Source of the DNA: Patiria miniata | Taxonomy: Eukaryota > Echinodermata > Asteroidea > Valvatida > Asterinidae | Assembly: GCF_015706575.1 (NCBI RefSeq) | Contig: NW_024037063.1 | Location: 9,176,927 to 9,240,926 of the forward strand | Reading direction: 5' to 3' | DNA length: 64,000 nt | Part shown: in pieces, positions 12,301 to 24,300 of the stretch | How the letters are laid out: each line of letters opens with the position of its first letter | Position numbering within the stretch: position 1 is the first letter of the stretch | Notes under the pieces: generated by a model | Told to the model about the DNA's origin: nothing | Databases searched by the model: none | What the model saw: only the letters and a program-made list of their open reading frames with translations | Program-made: the position numbers and the translations under genes

Positions 12301-15300
12301 AATAATGTTTTGCACCTTATACCTAAGGTGTCAAAGCGCTACACGATAATTATCCTCCCTGTTCATCAGGAATGACATAATTTTTCTGCAGCAGCTGATA
12401 CCCATGTATACACCTAGGTGGAGAAAGGCAGTCGTAGAAAACAAGCACCACGTTCCCCGTCAGGGTTCGAACCCATGTACCACGGCACATGATTTGAACA
12501 CCGTAACCATATTACACCACAACACTCCACATTATCATTACATGTTGGTATGATAAAACAGACCAGCAGATTAAATGTACAGTGTCCTTAAAACAAATAG
12601 CAACCTGGGGAAATGTAGAATATAAATTCAATGCATGACTCAACAGTTACTATTCCTCCTTGCTCAAACCATATACTAGTCACACCCCATCCCAGATTCT
12701 TGATTCACACAGACGTGCAAGTTTTAGTATTGCTTATTCACCCATAATTCAAGCCAGCAAGTCATACATCGTTCCAGTTCATGCTTCCGAGGATGGGTAC
12801 ACTTGGTAGCTTGAGCTACACCGGTGTGGTCTCTAAATAAGTTCTAGCCAAGAGTATTAACTTTCCTGTCCGTAACTGTATCTAAGATAACACCTTTGTA
12901 TGATATCACCAGGGGAGCGGCGGTTCCATCACATCATATAGGACAACCCCGATTCAGTATCTAGATTTCTGGATGCAGTCGATTTTCACCTACACCAAGG
13001 AAAACTCCTCACAAGACGTACAGAAATCCCCACCAATCTTCATAGTTGGTACAAACAGAAACAGTGTTGGCGGGGATGATTTGCCAGACAATGAACGTAA
13101 GGCCTTGGTGAGTCCCAACTTTCTGTTTATTTTATGGCATGAGAAGTTGAGTCTATACAAAAATCACAGAGTGTACTTCAGGGCCGCCTCAAGTGCGTAC
13201 TTGAGGTACTGTGTTTTTTCCCTCTTTTTTTAAGGAGGAGATATATCAGTAGAAGAGATATACCAGTAAATATTTCCAGTTATTGTTCGCACTTTCTAAA
13301 TCAAAAGACTTCTGCTTAACCAATGGGTCAATGAGGAACTGCTAAATATTTGAATGTGCAAAATTGTTCAGGAAGACCATCTCTTTTGACCTTTGCTCCC
13401 GTCTTTTTTCCGAGCGTAGATAGATGAGATATTTACACGGATACGACTTGAGATCCATGACAAGCCGTACAACAGATATGTGGTTTCTGAATTCTACGCA
13501 GTAGAGAACTCCCTGGAAGACAACGTGAAGGTACTTTTATGCCTTTTTTTAAACATGCTTAGCTGAAAAAATCGGGATACGTGTATAAGAAAATAATTTG
13601 TTTTAATGTGAATTATCAGATCTTTGACTAAGCCGGGACTAACACCTGAGCTCAAGCTTTTTTCCAACAACCCTTGCCTTAATGACTATAGATTAGCCAA
13701 TGACTATAGATTAGCCCCCTCCCCCCCCCCCTAAAAAGAAGAGATTTAAGGGAATGTTTATTTCTGCATTGAGAACAGATTCTAAGATTATAGTGGCCAA
13801 TTGAATATTCCTTTAAGTAAACACTTAATGGGTATATGTCACATGACACATCTTTTTATAGTGCAAAGCGCTTTGAGACTGGTATGAAGTGCTCAGATAA
13901 TGAGCACCATATTATTGTACATGGTGTCCTGAAAATAATGGTGCATGTAAACCCCGCCATTCTTAACAAATTTTCAATCAGAATTTACTGCAAATATTTA
14001 CATAACCTTCAAGGTTGCAGATTTAGCCTTAGAATACCGTTTGTTTAATTAAGACTGCTTTTGTAAATTCAGAGATATCTTTGAATAACCGTCAAGCCAA
14101 AACAAAAATCTATGCCACTTTTAGGAAGCGATTGCTTCAAAGATCAGACAATTAAATGTATATGGCTCTTTTGATAAGATTATCCCTATATTGGTTTAAG
14201 ACAAACATTCCATTCACACAACAAGTATTTAGGGTTTTGTTCTTATGTTGAAACAATTTCATAGTAAAGACAGGTTCACTTCTTTAAAACTTCAATGAAA
14301 GAGTTCAATTAAATAGTATTCAAATATTGAGTGGCTCAGCGTGGAATGGGAGGAATATTATCGCAAGGTAAAATCTGGACTTTTCCATTTAACGAGGCGA
14401 AGCCGAGTGAACTGGAAAAGTCTAGATTTTACCGAGCCATAATATTCCTCCCATTTCACAATTTAAAGCCACTCAATATTTGTTTTGTATAACTGACATA
14501 TATATCCTTGTCATTTGATATATCTGAACACAAGAAAACTGAGGGAAAATGTATTTCTCTCTTCCAAACCACCCCTTCAGCGCTGGCTCTTTAGAACAAT
14601 ACGCGCTACGCGCAACGCTGAACCCGCACACCAGCATGCATTAAACAAATATGACATGGCTTGAGGGTGGACAGTCGATATTCGCTCCCCGAGGTTTTGG
14701 AAGTTGACAAACTAGTTCCCGAGGCGAAGCTGAGGGAACTAGTTTGTCAACTTCCAATACCGAGGGGAGCTAATATCGGCTGTCCACCCGAAATGTTATA
14801 TTTGTTTTACTATACCTCATACATATTCAGTATTCATTGTGTTGTATTTTTTTGAAAACTTGGCCAGTTCACCAAATGAATCGTATTGCTCAAATTCACT
14901 GGTTCAGTTCGTTTACAATACAGTGCACTATAAATACATGATGCATCTCTTTTGTCCATAAATATTCTCTAGTTCGGGAAAATAACGCGCCGTGCAAGCA
15001 TCTCTTCGTACGTGTGTAGCTCGTTTGGGCAGTGTTCGCGCGTGCGTACTACACCCGTGCGACAGTTCCAAGATTAATTCGTAAAGCGCATGCGTAGTAG
15101 ACAGTCGCATGGGTAACCCGTGCGACAGTCTACTACGCATGCGTATTTACCATGTGCGTGAATCCTCGCGCACGCGCTTGGTAAACAGCAAAAATAACAT
15201 CTGGCACGTGATGGTGAATTGACCAGTGTGAGTTCGGCCCTCGATCATGAATATGTATCAGGTATAATGATTGCACACAAATACCGCGTCGTGATCCTAA

Positions 15301-18300
15301 CTGTTAAATAGTATTTTCCATTCCCTATGGGCGGATAGTACTTTTTGAGCCGCGGCGTCAATGGGAGCAATAACGAATGTCACGTGATGTGAGTCCCACC
15401 AATCAAATGACTAGGATCTGTATGTTAGTTATATTAAATTATAATTATATAATTATATAATCGACATACAGATCCTTGTCATTTGATTGGTGGAACTCAC
15501 GTCACGTGGCATTCGTCATTGCTTCCATTCATGCCGCGGCTCAAAAAGTACTATCCGCCCATGGGGAATGGGAAATACTATTCAACAGTTAGGATCATGA
15601 CGCGGTATTTGTGTGCAAATGCATGCTGGTGTGCGCGTTCAGCGTTGCGCGTAGCGCGTATTGTTCCAAAGAGCCAGCGCTACAGCGTTGTGTTTAAACA
15701 TTTTCGTGAAGGGGTGGTTTAAAAAAGGGAAATACATTTTTTTTCCAGTTTTGTATTGAAAAAAAAAAGTTGAAATAAATCAAATGACAAGGAACTATAA
15801 GTCAATTATATAAAACAAATATTGAGTGGCTTTAAATTGTGAAATGGGAGGAATATTATCGTTTGGTGAAATCTGGACTTTCCCAGTTCACTCAGCTTCG
15901 CCTAGGGAAATGGAAAAGTCCAGATTTTACCTTGCGTTAACATTCTTCCGATTTCACGCTGAGCCACTCAATATATGTATAATATTGCACACTCTGCTTA
16001 AAAATGTTAAAATCACGAACAGTTAAGTGATTTGGTTTTAGACTAGGCCTATACTTATTTTAACTGCTTTACAGAAAGTGGCACAAAATGGGCTTCTTGG
16101 CTTTGCCGTTATTCAAACATAACTTTGGATTTACACTAGCATTTTTAATGAAGAAACGGCATCCTCAGGCTAAATCTATTACCTTAGAGATGGCGTAAAC
16201 ATTTGTTTTATTTTGATATCTTGAACAGATTGAAAAACTACGCAACCACATAGAGAGCATAGCAATGAAAGAGCCTTACATGAAAGAGAGAATCCCTTTG
16301 AACTGGCTGACCTTTGACGATGAGAAGGCAAACATAAGTGGTGGAAAACCTGTTATGACACTGAAGCAGGTACCAACTTGTTATGTTGTGTAGCTTTAGC
16401 ACATATATGTACTTCTTATGTGAACTGAACTCTTTCATTGGTCAATGAACAAAATTGAACATGTACATGCACCAATAGGATGTTAAACTGTGTTCCAATT
16501 TACTTGCCTCTGGCCAACAGTAACATTCATATCATGCTTGGGAACTGGATCCGTAGTTTCATGTATAATTGCACGCGGTACCCAAGTTAATCAGATGCAG
16601 TCTAGGAAGTGGCTGACTCAGGAGCCTGCCCTAATTTTTTAAAGCTGGTGGTTGGAGCTTAAAATATGCACTCAGACCCCAAGGTGCATATTAAGCGGGG
16701 AATGGTGCCTCCCCCACCCTACCCACTCCTTTTACGGCGGCCGAATGACCAGAAAATAATACTGGCCAACTTCCAGCACGGAGAGTGTTCGTGATCACCC
16801 CGTCAGCAAAATGTTCTATGCCACTGGTCCCCCAGTTCCCCAACAATAGAGGGAGCTCCAAGACTTCCAGTGAGGTCTGGCTTTACTGGTACTCAAGCCT
16901 TCATAGTACCCATTTAATGTGTGTTATACATGTAAATAAGTAAAGTGGGGGTGTGGTATGGATGTTGATCGGATTTTTATAGTTGACTGAAAATAAATTA
17001 AAACTTTTTTTTTATTTCTATTATATCTGCTTTATAGCACGTGTTGTAGCATATGCAACACGGTCATCACATAAGAAGTGCAAAATTATTTCCCTTGAAT
17101 TTGGTAAATTTTGGCTATCTGGCTCATTCCACTCCGGAAGGTATAGATGAAAATCAGCCAACACCGTATATGAAAGGACAAACAAAATGAGGTTTAAAAA
17201 AAATAAGTTATTAGAAAAGCACATGTGAGCGGTAATGTTCAGTTTTTTTTCTGGAGACCCGAATGCATAGCATGAAAAAAGGAAACGCATGGCATCATGG
17301 CTTTTGGTATTTCTGCATCATGCTACTACGTGTGTATATATGATTCATTTGATTTTACAATTTGATCCTGCAGCTGGGGGTTGATGTGGGAACAATGGGA
17401 TAGACAAAGAGTAATTCAGTCCCCAGTGCTTACTTTATTTCAAACCCTTCGTTTCCAATAGTAAGCCCTGGATAGGAAACTTCCTTCCTGTATCCTGATT
17501 GGATACCGCAATTTGCTAATAATGGATTTATATCGTGTAGCTGGTGTTTTTAATCGCCAAAGTGCATTACGTGTTTTCACGATCATTCGTCTGCGCCTTC
17601 TCAAAAATACTCATCTCCTTTCAAGTTTGCTCTTTTAAATATGAAATGTGATACTGCATAATGGTGGGCCAGATTGTAACATTAGTACATTAGTACTACA
17701 AAAATAGTGTTTCGGCGCGACGAATTGATTGGGGGTCAGGTTGGCGTAGCGTTACTTTCCTCGCCTTCCGGGTTCGAATCCAGCCTGGGTCAATATGTGG
17801 ATTGGGTTTTCAGTCCCTGCCTGATTCCGTTGGTTTTCCCCATAATATCTTCTGGGCTTTTCTTCCCACCTCTAAAACTGTAATCTCTTCTCATTGTTTT
17901 CTCTCTCAGTTGGTGTGATGTTTCCCATGGGATGCTTTACCGACTATAATGATACAGATACAGATACAGATGCTGTTGTTACCCTAGACACCGCATACAA
18001 AGACAAACGCTAATGTAACGCACATGCAGGCACCAGACTATTCCTCATTTGCATATATTGTTAAAATATCTTGCACATGCAAATGATCCAATACCAGGGT
18101 GAGAGAGCAGGTAGTGGTGGGCGCGTACGGCTCGACATCCTGGGGACGACGTTGTAATTCAGTGTCTTCATTGTGATTCTAGGTAATGGATGGCTTTGAG
18201 ATTGAAGATGAAACTGAACTGCTGACGATGCTGAAGTTCTATCACGATCTGGGCCACATAATATACTTTGGAGGGGATGGTGAAAGTCAGGCGCTGAAAG

Positions 18301-21300
18301 ACGTGGTCATTCTCAAGCCACAATGGCTGATCGATGCCTTCAAGAAGATCCTCACTGTTAAACATCCAAGAAAACAGGTAAGCCTGTTAGGCATTAGAAG
18401 ACCTTGGTATACAAGGTATACACCAAGAATAAGAAGGTTTGTCATTAAAATGTATAAGGTCAAGGTCACAGTGATGGGATAAAGAACAAAACAGTTTTGG
18501 GATGGAAAACTTGTACATAACAGTATAGGCAGATTTTATTCGTGATGGGAAATGCTTTTTACATTCGGAGTTCTAGTTTCTGCGGCGTCCAGTGTGGCTG
18601 TAGAGACTGATATGTTAGTGGCTTATTCGGTGTTACACGTAGCAGACGAAAGAAGATCTCTGCTTTCAGCAGGCCCTCTTCTCCGCTCTGCAGCAAGCTG
18701 GTTATTTCAATCATTCATTAATACGTCTATTTCAAAGTTGCTGAGAATTACAAACGTACAACGAGTCGATAAATAAAAACTTATAAAAATCAAAATGTGA
18801 AACTCTTTTTGTTTTAACTTTCCTCGTAAGAACAGGCCCTATTGTTTCCTCAAAACCCTAAATTACTGATTAGTTCATCATCTGAATAAATCGAAATCAA
18901 TATTTTTTTCAATTGAGAGCAAAGAATATGCCAATTCTTGGGGTCGACTGAAAAACAATGGCATATTGGATGATTCGCTTATCGACCACATGTGGCAAGA
19001 CATCTTTGAGCACAAAACTGCCCTTCTGGACCTGATGGACATGTTTGACCTACTCTGTGAGCGATTGGATAAGGTACGTCTTGTTTGCATTCACAGTTCA
19101 AATTTAGAATGCATCAGGTGTAAACAGAATCGATGACAGTGAATTCAGCGAAAAAAATACGGACTGGCAGTACATGTTTCGATACATGGGAGTTGCTTTA
19201 GCCATTGTCAGTCATATAGCGAAGTAATAACGCAGACGTAATTACGTTCTTATTACGAGAGCCAATTTTTCGAGAGATCATTACATGAGATACATCTGTA
19301 GTCCTTTGGACGTACCCTTACATTGAACATACACTAGTTGCAATGGTTGGACTGGTCCAATGGACCAGGACAACACCCAACCAATGTAAGTCACAAGTCT
19401 AGTTCTAAAAATAGCCCTGCTGTCACAGTTTAAAGTAGACTGTTTTCTCCACCCCCCCCCCCCAAACAATATGGGGACCGGTAGCTAGCTTCCATTTACA
19501 GCCATTGATTGGATCAGCTCTGTTTGCGCGTGCAGCATGATTGCGCAGCAATCAGTGTTCAACTTTGTGCATGGACATTAGTTGAACACACGGTCATAAA
19601 AACTGACTCTTGTCTTACGACACAAAGTACGCAAAACTGCCAGTGTCTCCATGAAAGCAATTTTCAAGCATTTGAACTGAATAGGTTTTAAATGCTGAAC
19701 AGTTATGCCCGTCTCTAAATTGATAGTTGGCAGAGACACTTTCGAATTCAGCAAAAAGCGAAACTCATAGCCTCTTAAATTGTATATTCGTGGCCTGTTG
19801 CCATTTTGCACCAGGCTGGTCTGGTTGCGCGCAAACATTACCGTTGTGATTTTGAATACAGGAGGCAGGATTCAGACATATACACGCCATGCATATAATT
19901 TGCATACATTCGGCTGAAAGCCGCTAGTGTATTCTGGATTCACTACTAGCTACCTGTCCCCATATTTGAAGTCCAAAGGACAATGGGGTCAGGGAACCAG
20001 ACTAAATGTAAAGCAGGGATACAGGACCAGCTTAGTTCGGTGATGAAACTTTGCTATAGTTCGACCAGAGAACTTAAAATATACGGTACATGTTGAACAC
20101 ATTGATGCAGGCACAAGGTAAATTAATCAAACGGTGACCTGAGGCAGTGGCCTGCCCGAAATTGAAAAACCAGTTATCTTGTTTTATAAATAGTGAAAAC
20201 AAATTATTCACAATTTCGCTATATTTTGTGGCAGAAAGTGCGTAAAATCTGTGAGTACATAAAAATGTGTCCCAAACCATAGCCTGAAGCCACTCTTTGA
20301 AATTCACTGATATTCCTATAGGTTGACAAACTGTAGATGACGTCTTTAAGCATTTCAGAAGCCCAAAAAAGTATTTCAGGTAGCATTTTACTACTGTAAT
20401 GTATAAATATTTCCACTGTAGCCGTCGGAGGAAGAGCACGGAAGCCCTGTTTCATCCACTGCCGCCGCACAACATGCCCAACCTTGTTCTGCAAATGCAT
20501 CTTACTATGTGCCTTCAATGTTGCAGCGTCGGACAAGCTCACTTCAACATGAAACCGTTGAGAATAAGAACACAAGTGTGTTCTTTGTGGACTTCAAAGG
20601 ATTCCTGCCTGGTAAGTAACGGCTGGCATGCCTTTAAACAGTAGATATTAATTGTAATTTGTGTACATCAGACCAGTGTCACTTATTTTGACGGCACAAA
20701 ACGGTAGTATACACACAATTAAGAAACACCCTTTCCGGGCGTGACTGTTTGTTAACTAGAACGCGTTTTTTTCGTCATTCACACTGGTATGCCTAACACA
20801 AACTATGGGTTTTTTTTTTTAGGTCCTTCCATCTTTGATGAGCCAGTCCTTTTTCTTGGTTCTTTTTGTGTGTTTTTATTTAACGTTGAACGAAGAAACT
20901 GACGCGCTGGGTTTGAACCTGTACAAACTCCAGTTTGCCGTTCCGGCTCTCTACCAACAGAACTATCAAATTTTGTATTAATTGGAAAATCATGCAAAAT
21001 TGTTACCCCACGCAAGTCTGGCTTTACAAAGAAAGAAACGCGATTCAGATATTTGTACATTTTGCCATGATACAATAGATTACATTTAACACTTTTTCTG
21101 GTCATGTAAAACGGTTAAGCCCCTTTGGAACGAAATTGCAAAGATAGCTGCGCCGGAATATGGTAGATCGAACACTCTGTCCGTGGAGAATATTCCTTTC
21201 GGGCTGGGTGAAACCCATAATAGCTACCGGTCTTTAAAAACTCTGAACAACATAGGTAAACGGACAGTGAGCCGTTTTAAATATGGCCAGTGCTCCAACC

Positions 21301-24300
21301 TTATCATTTTTTTGAGCAGAAACTCCAGCTTCGTCATATGAATGTAACGGATTTATCATTTTTGTTGTGTAACAGCAAGTATTACCAAAGTGAACCAATG
21401 TGAACTCTGTTTTTTGCATTTAATCGTGTAATTTGTTCTTAGATAATTTTTCCGTGCTTTTTCAAAATAGTGACAGTCATTTTTACTTCTCTGACATTGA
21501 AACGGATATGAAACTTTGTGTTAAAAATGGCACTGTCCTCATATGTCATCAATTGCCGAGAAATGTCCTCTCCTCACCTTATGTCATCAAATGTCGAGAA
21601 ATGTCCTCTCCATTTAAGGAACAATTCAGAAACGGAGTTCTGGTGGGGGGAAGAAACCTGAAGTAGCAGTAGACGATCCGACATGAGATGGGTATTACCT
21701 GTCCATTCATTGTTATCAATGGAGTGAGTATTACGCATCAACTGGTAGTGCTTCAAGTCAGTACGACTTGGGATAATAATATATATCTGTGAAGTAGTGT
21801 CTCTCTGGGATAATATTATCCGCACAGTGAAGTCGGTAGGGCTTAGGACTTAGGATAATTTTCTCTCTTGCTGAAGTGGGGTCTCTCTGAGATAATATTA
21901 TCCCAGCAATGGAGTCAGTAGGGCTTGGGATAATATTATCTTTTCATGCAGTGGGGTCTCTCTGGGATAATATTATCCCAGCAGTGAAGTCAGTAGTGAT
22001 TGGGATAATATTATCTCTTTATGAAGCGGGGTCTCTCTGGGATAATATTATCCCAGCAATGAGGTGAGCAGGGCTTGGGATAATATTATCTCTTGATACA
22101 GTGGGGTCTCTCTGGGATAATATTATCCGCGTAGTGAAGTCAGTAGGGCTTGGGATAATATTATCTCTTGAGGAAGTGGGGTTTCTCTTGGATAATATTA
22201 TCCCAGCAATGAACTCATGAGCAGGGCTTGGGGTAATATTATCTCGTGATGCAGTGGTATTCCTCTTGGATAATATCCCAGCAATAAAGTCAGCAGGGCT
22301 TGGGATAATATTATCTCGTGATGCAGTGTTGTTCCTCTGGGATAATATTATCCCAGCATGGAAGTCCGTAGGGCTTGGGATAATATTATCTCTTGATGCA
22401 GTGGGGTCTCTCTGGGATAACATTATCCCAGCAGTGAAGTCAGTAGGGCTTGGGATAATATTATCTCGTGATGCAGTGGGGTTTCTCTGGGATAATATTA
22501 TCCCACCAATGAAGTGAGCAGGGCTTGGGATAATATTATCTCTTGATGCAGTGGGGTCTCTCTTGGATAATATTATCCCAGCAGTGAAGTCAGTAGGGCT
22601 TGGGATAATATTATCACAGCAATGAAGTCAGCAGGGCTTGGGATAATATTATCTCGTGATGCAGTGGGGTTTCTCTGGGATAATATTATCCCAGCAATGA
22701 AGTCCGTAGGGCTTAGGATAATATTATCTCTCGATGCAGTGGTTTTTTTTTCAGTACAGTTAGTACTGCTTGGGATGTTATCTCTCCAGGAAGTAGGGTC
22801 TGTCGGTCCATAGTTATATCATCAAGTTGACACTTACAGTAAACCACTACACCTTGTGAGTTCTTTCACAGATAAGCCTCATGATTCAATTCGAGATTAA
22901 ACTTCATACAATTCAATTATTCAAATAAAGAAGGGATCATGACACAAATTGGCATTTGTATCAGTCTAATGGCATCATTTTTTTGTAAATGCAGTATTTA
23001 GCAGTTATTCATATCTGACCTCCTATTATCAAAAAAACGTTGGGATTATCCTCACCAAATTTCACTGGTTTCCATTTCAGTCAAGTGCATATGTACATGC
23101 CTACATGTACACATTTAAGCGCATGGTCGGTCAGACACACATTACTACGGCTGCATGGCATCAGCTTTTAACGTGTTTGGCGCATCTAGGTATTTAGAAA
23201 AGCTGTAAAATCCTACATGTTAACAAGAATATAATTATCATTGGGTTAAAGATGTTTAAGTATATGTAGCAGTGCACAGATGGATACAAAACAATTCAGA
23301 TGTCACTGTATAAGAACAGCTCAGCATTTTATTTCCCTATAAAAATATCAAAATTATACAATAGCATAAAAAAATCTGACAAAGGTTGAATATTGACATT
23401 TGTGTTACGGTCTCTCATTTTGTACATGACATTTAAAAATATATGTAAAAAGGGCATTTTTTGTTTGAGAAAACCTGGTAAATTTCAAGTTTTTTTTTTA
23501 TCTTAACAAGTTTGCCTGAAGACCAAGTAGTTTATTTCTGTCTTGGTCATAAAATTAATATTGCGACAAAAAGATGTAAAGGTTTTTGCATTATGAAATT
23601 TCACAAGTCATTCTCATGTTCAATTTCATGTACATGTACTTTCCATTGCAAAAGTGGTTGTTCTCTAGATTATATACTGGTTGATGTAGGACTTAAACAA
23701 TGGCCATTTAATACCAAATATTTTAAGTTGCAATTTCTAAACAAAATTCATGACAACATTACTACATCACTTCAGACTTGCATGCACGTAACATAATCCA
23801 ACTACCGGACCGAGCACGTTAGACGTATCAACGTTTTGTGACATCATTATGACGGTACAAACTTATGCCCTAATAATACTACCACAGAAATAACATTTGT
23901 CATGCTTTGCTTACTAAATATGGCTTAAATATTCAAAAACTTCAAATACTGTCACAAATGTCAAGACGCCATTATGAATTCACCATATATGTTACCTATA
24001 ACATTCGTGTAATACACATGTACCTGCTTAGCAAGCAAGTTTCAACCCTACAGACCAAACACCTCATGACATCATGCTTTGTTTACACGTGTGATTTCCT
24101 ACGAGAGGTAGGTGGGGACACGAGCTAGTCACCAAGCTTCCATAGGAAAGGGCACATGTTAACAAAATGCGACGTCGATTATGCTTAACCTACATGTAAC
24201 TCCCTAGGGGGTGTGCCATTTCATATTGAAATTGGAGGATTCAGAAACTGTTAAGGCTATAGTCTATTCTCCAGATAAAAACGATGCACTTGTCATCATG

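Noticed and set aside
12462-12526. Functional tRNA gene
   Set aside because: Boxes A and B are present, but the acceptor stem does not pair properly and a SINE body follows.
20909-20965. Functional tRNA gene
   Set aside because: tRNA-like boxes on the minus strand, but without a consistent cloverleaf, and followed by SINE tail sequence.
22019-22813. Repeat proteins of the type LSRDAVGFLWDNIIPA
   Set aside because: Translation of the palindrome array; both strands are open because the unit is palindromic.
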